This document shows positions 17,217 through 25,939 of a DNA stretch of 64,000 bases, piece by piece. A program made the position numbers and the translations under genes. Position 1 is the stretch's first letter, and each line of letters starts with the position of its first letter. The DNA is from JAFAGX01 sp035622175. GTDB taxonomy: Bacteria; Acidobacteriota; Terriglobia; Terriglobales; Acidobacteriaceae. The notes below the pieces were generated by a model. The model saw only the letters and a list, made by a program, of their open reading frames with translations. It searched no databases and had not been told where the DNA came from. The DNA is taken from positions 1 to 64,000 of the forward strand of contig DASPVV010000007.1 of assembly GCA_035622175.1 (NCBI GenBank), in the 5' to 3' direction.

Positions 17217-18542
17217 ATGAATCGGGCGATCAGCATTTTTGGGCTGGGCTACGTAGGCACGGTAACGGCTGTGTGCCTGGCGCATCAGGGGAACCGGGTT
17301 ACCGGCGTCGATTTGAACCGGGCGAAGGTGGAAGCTCTCGACGGCGGGCACAGCCCCATCGTGGAGCCGAGGGTGGCTGAGCTGGTTGCCCAGTGCCGGC
17401 AGGCGTGCCGACTGCACGCTACGACGGATGCGGAGAAGGCCGTCTTCGAGACGGAGATGTCCTTTCTGTGCGTAGGCACTCCCAGCCTGCGCAACGGCCA
17501 GCTCGACCTCGGCCACATCGCACCCGTTTGCCAGGAGATTGGAGCCGCCCTGCGCAAGAAACGCGCCTTCCATCTTGTAGTCTTGCGCAGCACCGTACTG
17601 CCGGGCACCGCCGAGTCGATTGTCGTCCCGACCTTGGAGCAAGCCAGTGGCAAACGCATGGGAAACGAGTTCGGGGTGTGCGTAAATCCGGAATTCATGC
17701 GCGAGGGCACCGCCGTGGCGGATTTTCTGGAGCCTTCGATCACCATCCTCGGCGCGGCAGACCCCGCCCACAGGCAACCGCTCCGGGAACTCTACGCCTG
17801 GGCTCCAGGCCGGATCTTCGAAACCTCCTTCCGCTCCGCGGAAATGGTGAAATACGTATGCAACGCCTGGCATGCGGTGAAAGTTTCCTTTGCCAATGAA
17901 GTCGGCACGCTGGCCAAGGAGTTAGGCGCGGATGCGGCAGAGGTGACCGAGATCTTCAGCGCCGACACCAAGCTCAACCTCTCTCCCCTTTATCTCAAAC
18001 CTGGCTTCGCTTTTGGCGGGTCGTGCCTGCCGAAGGACGTGCGGGCGCTGAACTATCGCGCCAAAGAGCTGGATCTCGATTTGCCCTTGCTTCGCTCCAT
18101 CCTGGCGAGCAATGACGAACACCTGGATCGCGCCCTGGCGATGGTGCTCGAGACCGGCAAGCGGAAGGTGGGTATGCTGGGCCTGAGTTTCAAAGCCGCC
18201 ACCGACGATCTACGCGAGAGCCCGCAGGTGCGGCTGGTGAAAGCACTGCTCGGCGAAGGCCGACAGATCCGAATCTGGGATGATAATGTGTCTCTGGGCC
18301 GCTTGATCGGCTCCAACCGTCAATACATTGAAGAGGTGATCCCCCATATCGGCTCGTTACTTTCGCCGGATCTGTCCGAGGTTGTTCGCGAGGCCGAGGT
18401 GGTCGTCATCGCGACCCGCGGCCTCGATCGCGCGCAACTGCGCGGGCTCGTCCGGCCCGACCACCTGGTCATCGACCTCGTGCACCTGGAGCGGGAGTCG
18501 CGGCTGGCGACGTCAGGCAAGTATGAAGGAATTTGCTGGTAA
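17217..18542 (+). CDS. algD: Nucleotide-sugar 6-dehydrogenase, GDP-mannose 6-dehydrogenase (AlgD) type
   Basis: The 441-residue protein has the N-terminal NAD-binding motif ISIFGLGYVGTV, the GVDLN acidic strand, FLCVGTPS, NPEFMREGTA, the central VKYVCNAWHAVKVSFANE helix and the catalytic-Cys motif FAFGGSCLPKD (Cys about 270). The wording around WHAVKVSFANE, DTKLNLSPLYLKPGFAFGGS and LGLSFKAATDDLRESP is closer to AlgD than to UDP-glucose dehydrogenases. The reaction would be a four-electron oxidation of GDP-mannose to GDP-mannuronate, giving a uronic acid precursor. GGGAGGAG precedes the ATG. A GT4 gene follows after 12 bases. UDP-sugar specificity remains possible. Confidence 0.88.
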   Translation: MNRAISIFGLGYVGTVTAVCLAHQGNRVTGVDLNRAKVEALDGGHSPIVEPRVAELVAQCRQACRLHATTDAEKAVFETEMSFLCVGTPSLRNGQLDLGHIAPVCQEIGAALRKKRAFHLVVLRSTVLPGTAESIVVPTLEQASGKRMGNEFGVCVNPEFMREGTAVADFLEPSITILGAADPAHRQPLRELYAWAPGRIFETSFRSAEMVKYVCNAWHAVKVSFANEVGTLAKELGADAAEVTEIFSADTKLNLSPLYLKPGFAFGGSCLPKDVRALNYRAKELDLDLPLLRSILASNDEHLDRALAMVLETGKRKVGMLGLSFKAATDDLRESPQVRLVKALLGEGRQIRIWDDNVSLGRLIGSNRQYIEEVIPHIGSLLSPDLSEVVREAEVVVIATRGLDRAQLRGLVRPDHLVIDLVHLERESRLATSGKYEGICW

Positions 18543-18554
18543 CCCGTTCCTGCC

Positions 18555-19808
18555 ATGAAAATCCTATGGATCAAGGCAGGTGGTCTGGTTCCGCCCGATA
18601 CGGGTGGAAAAATCCGCAGCTACAATATTCTGCGGCAGCTGGCGGGCCAGCACTCGGTGGCGTTTTTCTCCTTTTATGCGGCCCATGCCAATGATCAGCA
18701 CCCCTCCCTGAGCCGCCTCTTCGACAAGCTCGTGTGCCTCCCCTTGCCGATGCCCGCGCCCAAAAGCGGGAAGGAATTTCTCGACTACCTGCGCTATGCG
18801 TTTTCGCTCGACTCCTACAGTGCCATGAAGTTTTGCCGTGCGCCGGTCCGACCGGCTCTGCGTGCGCTGTTGTCGGAGAGCAAGTTCGACGTCGTCGTCT
18901 GTGATTTTCTTTTTGCCGCCCCGGCCATCCCTTGGGACGTCCCTTGTCCCAAGGTCCTTTTTGCCCATAACGTCGAGGCCATCATCTGGAGACGCCATTA
19001 TGAGGTTGCCCGCAACCCGCTGTGGAAGGCGGTCTCGTGGCGGGAATGGAAGGCGATGGAACGGGCCGAGCGGGCTTATCTTCGCCAAGCAGACCACGTC
19101 ATCGCGGTCTCGGAAGCCGATGCGCGCAGCTTTTCGCAGTTTCTCGAGGGCTCGAAGATTACGGTTATTCCGACCGGCGTGGACACGGAATTCTTTCAGC
19201 CGCGGCCCGGCGAAGAAGTGCCTGGCTCGCTCGTCTTCACCGGCTCCATGGACTGGCTGCCCAACGAGGATGGAATTTTCTATTTCGCCGAGCAGATTCT
19301 GCCACGCATCCGCCGGCAGCTCCCGCAAGTGCAGCTGTGGGTGGTCGGACGCAAACCGTCCCGCCGATTGCAGAAACTGTCGCGCGAGCAGCCTCACATC
19401 ACGCTCACCGACTGGGTGGAGGACGTGCGACCCTACTTGGCACGGGGCGCGGCCTGCATCGTGCCTTTGCGGATTGGAGGGGGAACGCGCCTGAAGATTT
19501 TTGAAGCCATGGCGATGGGAAAAGCCGTCATCTCCACCACCCTGGGAGCCGAGGGCTTGCCGGTCAAGAACCGGGAGCAGGTGCTCATCGCCGACGGCGA
19601 GCAGGACTTCTCCCGCAGCTGTATCGAGCTGCTGAGCAATTCGGAGTTGCGCAAGCAGATTGGCTCGGCGGCGCGCAGACTGGTTTCCACCCAATACGGC
19701 TGGCCCAAAATCGCGCATGCATTTGCGGAAGTACTCGAACAGACGGCAGGGCTTGGCCACTCGACCGCGGACGACGCTCGTGTCCCGTTATCTCCGGAGC
19801 CCGGTTAA
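18555..19808 (+). CDS. GT4 glycosyltransferase (exosortase/PEP-CTERM-associated type)
   Basis: The 417-residue GT-B protein resembles the PEP-CTERM/EpsH-associated sugar transferase family (TIGR03087-like). The N-terminus reads MKILWIKAGGLVPPDTGGKI. Mid-protein motifs are FAHNVEAIIWRRHYE and VIPTGVDTEFF, and the donor site reads LRIGGGTRLKIFEAMAMGKAV followed by STTLGAEGL. It is cytosolic or membrane-associated and adds one sugar to the EPS repeat. It lies between algD (12 bases) and the formyltransferase-like gene, whose GTG follows the stop codon directly. Confidence 0.9.
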   Translation: MKILWIKAGGLVPPDTGGKIRSYNILRQLAGQHSVAFFSFYAAHANDQHPSLSRLFDKLVCLPLPMPAPKSGKEFLDYLRYAFSLDSYSAMKFCRAPVRPALRALLSESKFDVVVCDFLFAAPAIPWDVPCPKVLFAHNVEAIIWRRHYEVARNPLWKAVSWREWKAMERAERAYLRQADHVIAVSEADARSFSQFLEGSKITVIPTGVDTEFFQPRPGEEVPGSLVFTGSMDWLPNEDGIFYFAEQILPRIRRQLPQVQLWVVGRKPSRRLQKLSREQPHITLTDWVEDVRPYLARGAACIVPLRIGGGTRLKIFEAMAMGKAVISTTLGAEGLPVKNREQVLIADGEQDFSRSCIELLSNSELRKQIGSAARRLVSTQYGWPKIAHAFAEVLEQTAGLGHSTADDARVPLSPEPG

Positions 19809-20591
19809 GTGCGTACCTTTCTCATCTGTCATCAAGAGGAGGTGTTGAATCGGGAGGTCTTACCGCGCTGGCTGGCTTCTTTTTCCGAACTCGGCGGGAT
19901 CGTGGTGCTGCGCGAGACCGGAAAGCAGAGGCGCCGGCGCATCCAAAGGGAGTTCGCCCGTGTGGGAGCGCTGCGCTTTCTCGATGTCGTGGCCTTCCGT
20001 CTTTATTACCGATTGTTTCAGGGCGCCGCCGATCGCCGTTGGCAAATGGAAAAGGCAGCCGAACTGTGCCAGCGTTACCCCGGGGTTCCTGCGACCACAC
20101 CCGTGCTGGTGAGTCCCTCCCCCAATAGTCCGCAGGTGAGGGACTTTATTCATCACGCGTGCCCTGACCTGATGATTGCGCGCTGTAAGGTGATTCTGAA
20201 AGAAAGCATCTTTTCCATCCCTCCCGAGGGAACCTTCGTGCTGCATCCGGGAATTTGTCCCGAGTATCGCAATGCCCATGGCTGCTTTTGGGCCCTCGCC
20301 AATCGTGATTTCGCACGCGTAGGCATGACGCTGCTGCGGATTGACCGGGGCGTGGACACGGGGCCGATCTTCGGGTATTACCACTGCGCGTACGACGAGC
20401 GGCGCGAATCCCATATCGTCATCCAAGACCGCATGGTTTTCGATAATCTCGAGGTTTTGCGGCAACGTCTGGAGGCCATTCGGAAAGGCCAGGCAGTGCC
20501 GCTCGACGTCAGCGGACGAAGTTCGGCGGCGTGGGGACAGCCGTGGCTGACAAAATATGTTGCCTGGAAGCGGGCCGCGAATCGAGCATGA
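19809..20591 (+). CDS. Formyltransferase-like protein lacking the catalytic Asn
   Basis: This is a 260-residue protein with the formyl_trans_N core. The loop that normally reads NxHxSLLPxYRG appears as VLHPGICPEYRNAHG. His146 is kept, but the Asn two residues earlier is Val144. The second catalytic region GVDTGPIF keeps Asp183. The first 100 residues lack the usual GSGxxA opening. GTG start at 19809, immediately after the GT4 stop; the stop overlaps the next ATG (ATGA). Family members transfer formyl to amino sugars or tRNA. Loss of Asn makes standard chemistry doubtful, so I would not call it a proven formyltransferase. Confidence 0.72.
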   Translation: MRTFLICHQEEVLNREVLPRWLASFSELGGIVVLRETGKQRRRRIQREFARVGALRFLDVVAFRLYYRLFQGAADRRWQMEKAAELCQRYPGVPATTPVLVSPSPNSPQVRDFIHHACPDLMIARCKVILKESIFSIPPEGTFVLHPGICPEYRNAHGCFWALANRDFARVGMTLLRIDRGVDTGPIFGYYHCAYDERRESHIVIQDRMVFDNLEVLRQRLEAIRKGQAVPLDVSGRSSAAWGQPWLTKYVAWKRAANRA

Positions 20592-21382
20592 TTATTTCCT
20601 TGCTGTATCACGATGTGGTTCCCAGCGGGAACTTTGCCGGCAGCGGATTTCCGGGCGCCGACGCGGACATCTACAAGCTGACCCGGCCTGAGTTCGAACG
20701 TCACCTGGAGGCGATCGCCCAGCGCGCCGCATCGAGCGAGGTGTCTTTACTGAACTCGCGGCAAAAGAAACTCGCGGACCAGACGTTGCTGTTGACCTTT
20801 GATGATGGCGGTGTCAGCGCCATGCTGATTGCCGACCTGCTCGAAGCTCAAGGGTGGCGCGGACATTTCTTCATCCCTACCGATTACATCGGGCGCAACG
20901 GCTTTCTCACCATCTCGCAGATTCGGGAGTTGCACCGCCGCGGGCATGTGATCGGCAGCCATTCCTGTTCCCATCCCGCGCGCATTTCGCGCTGTCGACC
21001 GGCGCAACTCGATCAGGAATGGAGACAGAGCGCCCAAATCCTAGCGGACGGTTTGGGGGAAAGAGTGGGGGTTGGATCCGTGCCCGGCGGCTTTTATGCG
21101 CGTCGGGTCGCAGCCGCGGCGCAGCAGGCAGGAATCGAAGTGCTTTTTACCTCGGAACCCAGGAGCCGCCTGAGGCTGGTCGACGACTGCCTCATCGTAG
21201 GACGGTATGCGATTTGGCAGGGTACATCGGCGCATTTGGCGGCGAGCCTTGCCCGGGGAGACGCGGCTCCCCGCCTCCGACAGTTCCTTTTTTGGACGAC
21301 CAAGAAGCTGTTGAAGAGAATGGGGGGCGAGTCCTACCTGGCCCTGCGCAAGAAGCTTCTCGAGCACCGTCCCTCGGCATGA
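20588..21382 (+). CDS. Polysaccharide deacetylase (NodB fold), second copy
   Basis: The ATG at 20588 overlaps the preceding TGA (ATGA), giving a 264-residue protein beginning IISLLYHDVV. Motif 1 is LLTFDDGGVSAML and motif 2 is GSHSCSH (HxxxH). A conserved GGFYAR stretch follows. It has no signal peptide. Translational coupling with the formyltransferase-like protein suggests a joint role in N-acyl exchange on an amino sugar (remove acetyl, then add another acyl); this pairing is inference. The frame is open further upstream but that part overlaps the previous gene out of frame. Confidence 0.88.
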   Translation: MIISLLYHDVVPSGNFAGSGFPGADADIYKLTRPEFERHLEAIAQRAASSEVSLLNSRQKKLADQTLLLTFDDGGVSAMLIADLLEAQGWRGHFFIPTDYIGRNGFLTISQIRELHRRGHVIGSHSCSHPARISRCRPAQLDQEWRQSAQILADGLGERVGVGSVPGGFYARRVAAAAQQAGIEVLFTSEPRSRLRLVDDCLIVGRYAIWQGTSAHLAASLARGDAAPRLRQFLFWTTKKLLKRMGGESYLALRKKLLEHRPSA

Positions 21383-21591
21383 TGCCCCGAGGGCGGAGAG
21401 CACTCGCACCTGCGGACGACCTTCCCGGCTTCACGATCCCCAGTTGCCGGCGGCGATCAGACTTACTGCTATGGCCCTCGGAGAAGACTCGGAGAAAAAA
21501 ACCATTCTGGCCTAGAGTTGGGCCGAGGTTCCTGGCACCCTGGACGACACCAATACTTAGTGCATGCCGGAAAAATTCCGTGGACAAGGTA

Positions 21592-23760
21592 ATGTTTCCT
21601 GATGGAAAATTTCGCGCGTGGCGTTACACTACAGGACTTGGCCAGTCGTTACCTGTTGCCGTAAGCCACCCTGATCTAAGTTTTACGACAGGGCGCGATG
21701 TACCAGTAAAGATTCGCGAATTCATTCCCCCACGAATTGGCGATTCGCTCCCCCAACATTTGCGTCGAGGTGCAGTCATTTTCAAGTTTCTTGAGGGTTT
21801 CCGCGCCAGCTCCAACTATCCGAGGACCGTCTTCCCGTGGGTGATCGCGCTGCCGATCGTCGCCTCATCTGCATCGCCTGCGCAGCAACCGTCTCCTCCG
21901 ACGAACCTCACCAATATCGTGTCCACTTCGGCCTCTGCTCCGGGCGGTTCAGGGACAGGACCGGGTCCGGTGACGGGCCCGGATAATCGCTATTGCAATG
22001 TAGGCAACATTCCGAACTTCGGAGGAAACGACGGGGTGGCGGCCGCACCCATCGCTTGCTATCAGACGGCAGAGTCCTCGACGCCTTCGCCCGGGGCGGT
22101 GATCCAGGTCTCCCCGAGCTCGAACCTGCAAAAGGCGATCAACGGCGCCAGCTGCGGCGACACGATTGTCCTGCAGGCGGGGCAAACCTATCCCGCATTT
22201 ACCCTGCCGGCCAAGAATTGCAACCCGGCCAACTACATCACCATCGCGACCAGCGCCGTGAACTCGGGCTTGCCGCCGGAGGGAACGCGCGCCACGCCCT
22301 GTAACGCCGGCGTCGCGTCGCTGCCGGGCCGGCCGCCCTTGAATTGCACGTCTACCACCAATGTCATGGCCACGATCGCCGGAGTGGCGAGCGGGAGCCA
22401 GATTATTAGTAGCGCGGTAGGGGCCAACTACTATCGTCTGGTTGGGCTGGAAATCGCCGACACCGAGGCCAACGGTGCCCTCGGGGGCTACTACGATCTG
22501 GTCGCGCTGAACAACACCAGCTACATTATCTTCGATCGTTGCTGGATCCACGGTTCGCCCACCGGGGAAGACGTCAAGGGAGTGGATTTTGAAAACAGCC
22601 GCTACGTCGCTGTCATCGACTCCTACATCTCCGATATTCATTCCAAGATTTCGGGCTACGGAGCAGATTCCTCGGCCATCGGTTCGGTCACGGGAACAGG
22701 ACCGGTGAAGATTGTAGATGACTTTCTCGAAGCCGCCGGCGAAAACATCCTTTGGGGCGGCGGTGTATCGGCCAACAATATCTCCGACGTCGAAGTGCGC
22801 CGCAACCACATGTTCAAACCGTTCACATGGTGGAATCTCAGCCCCACATATTTCGGTACGGCGTTTGTGGTCAAGAACCTGTTCGAAAGTAAGTCCGGCA
22901 TCCGCCAGTTGGTGGAGGGAAATATTCTTGAGGATAATTGGCACCAGTCCCAGAACGGCACCGCCGTTCTGCTCGACCCGAGAAACGAGTACGGGGGATG
23001 TTCGGTGTGCACCGTACACGACATCATCTTCCGCTATAACATCGTTCGCCATGCGGTGAACGCCTTGTCGCTCTCCGTCACCTATGCTACGACCTGTCCG
23101 GGAGAGGCGGGGAATGGCACGGGAGATTGCAAGTATCTATCGGGCGCGCTCTATGACCTCAGCATTCACGACAACCTGCTCGACGATATCAACCAACCGA
23201 CCTACTGGCCGGATGACTGCTGCACGGATGGGCTCCTTTTCCAACTCCAGATCGGCGAGCCGACCAACTGGCCGCAAAATATCCTGATCGCACACAACAC
23301 GGGCTTTCCCGTCGGCTCAGGAGATGTGAATGTCATCCTCCAGGGTCCCCCGCAGGTGATCGCCAATTTTTCATTCCTGAACAACTTGATGACCACCGGC
23401 ACCTATGGCTTCCACCCGGTGCTGCCTGGGTACGGACAGCCAGGATGCGGAGTAACAACGACCGGATCCGGGATGCTTTCGGCGCTGAAGGGCTGCATGG
23501 GCAATACTTGGTCAGCCGTAGGCAATGTATTCGCAGATTCCGCTACCAAGACTACGGGGCCATTTCCTGGAGCTCCGCTCCCCTCCGGCAACTTCCAAGC
23601 GGCCAATGCGGCTGCGGTGGGTTTCGTGAATTTCGATAATGGAAACGGTGGGGATTACGAGTTGCTCCCGAGCAGCCCGTACATCAACGCCGCATCCGAC
23701 GGCACCAATCCGGGCGCCAATATTCCCTCCATCCAGACGGCTACGGCTGGCGTACTGTGA
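21592..23760 (+). CDS. Secreted right-handed beta-helix protein, first paralogue
   Basis: The C-terminal 600 residues have the features of a parallel beta-helix: short repeating Asn/Asp-rich turns (VALNNTSYIIFDRCWIHG, VEVRRNHMFKP) and a DTIVLQAGQTY opening typical of pectate-lyase-like folds. A hydrophobic signal-like stretch (FPWVIALPIVASSASPAQ) comes about 80 residues after the ATG at 21592. The true start may therefore be a later TTG near 21762; the ATG has AAGG 3-6 bases upstream. It ends with GNGGDYELLPSSPY, shared with the next gene. Likely exported. It may bind, cut or epimerise the EPS. No catalytic residues could be assigned with confidence. Confidence 0.72.
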   Translation: MFPDGKFRAWRYTTGLGQSLPVAVSHPDLSFTTGRDVPVKIREFIPPRIGDSLPQHLRRGAVIFKFLEGFRASSNYPRTVFPWVIALPIVASSASPAQQPSPPTNLTNIVSTSASAPGGSGTGPGPVTGPDNRYCNVGNIPNFGGNDGVAAAPIACYQTAESSTPSPGAVIQVSPSSNLQKAINGASCGDTIVLQAGQTYPAFTLPAKNCNPANYITIATSAVNSGLPPEGTRATPCNAGVASLPGRPPLNCTSTTNVMATIAGVASGSQIISSAVGANYYRLVGLEIADTEANGALGGYYDLVALNNTSYIIFDRCWIHGSPTGEDVKGVDFENSRYVAVIDSYISDIHSKISGYGADSSAIGSVTGTGPVKIVDDFLEAAGENILWGGGVSANNISDVEVRRNHMFKPFTWWNLSPTYFGTAFVVKNLFESKSGIRQLVEGNILEDNWHQSQNGTAVLLDPRNEYGGCSVCTVHDIIFRYNIVRHAVNALSLSVTYATTCPGEAGNGTGDCKYLSGALYDLSIHDNLLDDINQPTYWPDDCCTDGLLFQLQIGEPTNWPQNILIAHNTGFPVGSGDVNVILQGPPQVIANFSFLNNLMTTGTYGFHPVLPGYGQPGCGVTTTGSGMLSALKGCMGNTWSAVGNVFADSATKTTGPFPGAPLPSGNFQAANAAAVGFVNFDNGNGGDYELLPSSPYINAASDGTNPGANIPSIQTATAGVL

Positions 23761-24076
23761 ACGGAGAGTAAGCCGAGTTGGCCTTCCGGTTCCATTCTCC
23801 GTCCCGGGGAGCGGGTTTCGTCCTAGATCACGCGATGACCGCCCCCCTTTGGCCGATCACACCTGCCATTCGTCCATAGCATCGGCCGACACCACCAGGA
23901 GAAGGCGCCGAGTTCTGCGCGATGGCAGGAATCCTCGGCGCCGAACCAGCTGGTTCCGGCTGCGCTCGATGACCTTTCTCGACGGATTTGATATCGGGTC
24001 AAGTCGGACTTTAAGATAGACGTGCCTGGCTTCATGTTATCGACGCAGACCTTCCTGTGATTCGCACGGAGAGCCT
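23761..24076. other. Intergenic region between beta-helix paralogues
   Basis: This stretch of 316 bases has no supported gene. It contains a perfect 7-base inverted repeat, ACGGAGA at 23761-23767 and TCTCCGT at 23796-23802, with a 28-base loop. There is no T-run after it, so a terminator is not supported. The ATG of the second paralogue has a GGAGA motif at 24068-24072. Confidence 0.4.
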
Positions 24077-25894
24077 ATGAAACATCCCTTCAGGCATAGC
24101 CTCGGCGCGCTACTCCTCAGCTTGGCCCTTTTGCTTCGCCCCCATCCAACTGACGCTCGGTTTCGAGCCCAAGCCTCAGCCCAGCCGGCGTCCGGCGACC
24201 ACGACGGGCCAGCGGAACTACCCCGGGTGCAGGTAGAGAGTTCCATTCGCGATACGCCTGCTCCGGGAAAAGTTTTGCGCGTGCAGGAGGGGGAAGATCC
24301 CGCCCGCGCTCTGGCTCAAGCCGCCTGTGGAGACACCATCGAATTGCAAGCCGGCGCGACCTTTTCCCGGCTGGTGCTGCCGCAGAAGAAGTGTGATGAT
24401 TCCCATTGGATCATCATCCGAACCAGTGCTCCTGATGCGAAACTGCCGGCGGAGGGCACAAGGTTGACTCCCTGTTATGCCGGCGTTTCCTCCCTTCCCG
24501 GCAGGCCTCCCTTCCCCTGTGCATCTGCGGAAAACGTGCTCGCCAAGATCGAATTTGATGCCCAGGCAGGTTCGGGTCCGGTGATCATCGAACCGGGCGC
24601 CAACCACTATCGTCTGATTGGACTGGAAGTGACGCGCGTGGTCTCGCCCGCACTGATTTATGTCCTGATCGGCACCAGAAATGGAGTGGCCGATCATCTC
24701 GTCTTCGACCGCATGTGGATCCATGGCACCGCCCAAAATGAGACCGTGCACGGCCTCTTCCTAAGTCAGATCCGTTACGCTGCAGTTGTCGATTCGTACT
24801 TCTCCGACTTCCATTGCGTAGCCAGAACCGGGGGATGCGTCGACTCGCAAGCCATCTTGGGAGGGTTGGGAGATGCACCCGAGGGTCCGTTCAAGATCGA
24901 GAATAACTTTCTCGAGGCTGCCGGCGAGTGCATCCTGTTCGGCGGGGGCAAGTCAAGCATAACCCCTGAGGACATCGAGATTCGACATAACCACTTGTTC
25001 AAGCCCCTGGCCTGGATGAAGGGCCAACCCGGATTCGTCGGCGGCGTCGACGGTAATCCGTTCATCGCCAAGAACTTATTCGAGCTCAAGAATGCTGAGC
25101 GCCTGCTGTTTGAGGGCAACATTTTGGAGAACAGCTGGGGAGGATTCACGCAGCGAGGCTTCGGCATTTTGTTGACGCCGAAGAGCCAGGCCATTGGCGA
25201 GAAAAGCCTCTGCCCCAATTGCCGGGTCACCGACATCACCATTCGAATGTGCCGGCTCAGCCACGTGGGCAGCGGTTTTGCCATTGCCAACGCTGTCTCC
25301 GACAATGGGGGAGCCGCCAAGGATGGCGGACGCTTCAGCATTCACGACGTCATCGTCGACGATGTGCGCGCGGAATTCTTCGATGGGTTTGGCATATTCG
25401 CCCAAATCGCCACGACTTCGGGTCCTTCCGCCGTGACGCCGCTGCATGACGTCTCGATCGATCACGTCACCGGCTTTGCTGACGGCCCGGTTTTTATGAT
25501 CGGAGGTCCGCGCGACGACCCCAGAATGTCAAGGCTCTCGATCACCAATAGCATCTTTCTGGCTGGCCCCAAACCTGTGATGACGACGGGTGGCGGCCCC
25601 TTGAAGAACTGCGGCTCCATGCCGGACTCCAAGGTTCCCGATATTATTTTCCACGACTGTTTCTCTTCCTACCGCTTTGAGCGCAACGTGATTGTCCATG
25701 GAGGGGGAGGCTGGCCGAAAGACAATCCCACACCCAAAAAGGTTGAGGACGTGGGTTTTTCCGACTACCGCAACGGAAACGGCGGTGACTATCGGCTTTC
25801 GCCCACGAGCAAGTTCAAGCACGCCCCGGGCGACCAGAAGGACGTAGGCGCCGATTTCGATGCCACCGAACAGGCAATCCGGGGAGTGGACTAA
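24077..25894 (+). CDS. Secreted right-handed beta-helix protein, second paralogue
   Basis: The 605-residue protein starts with a clear signal peptide (basic KHPFRHS, then LGALLLSLALLLRPHPTDA). It shares block after block with the upstream gene: ACGDTIELQAGATF, LPAEGTRLTPCYAGVSSLPGRPP, NHYRLIGLEVT, NFLEAAGECILFGGG, LLFEGNILENSWGG and the ending NGNGGDYRLSPTSKF. Paired Cys residues recur at the same places. It was therefore made by tandem duplication and has diverged a good deal. It is an extracytoplasmic beta-helix of the pectate-lyase/epimerase fold class. Given AlgD nearby, a uronan lyase or C5-epimerase is a reasonable guess, not shown by residues. Confidence 0.8.
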   Translation: MKHPFRHSLGALLLSLALLLRPHPTDARFRAQASAQPASGDHDGPAELPRVQVESSIRDTPAPGKVLRVQEGEDPARALAQAACGDTIELQAGATFSRLVLPQKKCDDSHWIIIRTSAPDAKLPAEGTRLTPCYAGVSSLPGRPPFPCASAENVLAKIEFDAQAGSGPVIIEPGANHYRLIGLEVTRVVSPALIYVLIGTRNGVADHLVFDRMWIHGTAQNETVHGLFLSQIRYAAVVDSYFSDFHCVARTGGCVDSQAILGGLGDAPEGPFKIENNFLEAAGECILFGGGKSSITPEDIEIRHNHLFKPLAWMKGQPGFVGGVDGNPFIAKNLFELKNAERLLFEGNILENSWGGFTQRGFGILLTPKSQAIGEKSLCPNCRVTDITIRMCRLSHVGSGFAIANAVSDNGGAAKDGGRFSIHDVIVDDVRAEFFDGFGIFAQIATTSGPSAVTPLHDVSIDHVTGFADGPVFMIGGPRDDPRMSRLSITNSIFLAGPKPVMTTGGGPLKNCGSMPDSKVPDIIFHDCFSSYRFERNVIVHGGGGWPKDNPTPKKVEDVGFSDYRNGNGGDYRLSPTSKFKHAPGDQKDVGADFDATEQAIRGVD

Positions 25895-25939
25895 CCGCCA
25901 AGCATTCTGAGCTCACGGTATAAGATGATCTGACCCACG

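Noticed and set aside
21533..21547. TGGCAC half-site ahead of the first beta-helix gene as a sigma-54 promoter
   Set aside because: The -24 half is perfect, but 10 bases after GG the sequence is GA and not GC, and no TTGC is present.
20854..21591. Upstream extension of the first beta-helix frame
   Set aside because: It overlaps the deacetylase gene in another frame and has Arg/Pro-rich shadow composition; the beta-helix features begin much later.
23761..23802. Inverted repeat ACGGAGA/TCTCCGT as terminator of the first beta-helix gene
   Set aside because: The loop is 28 bases and no T-run follows.
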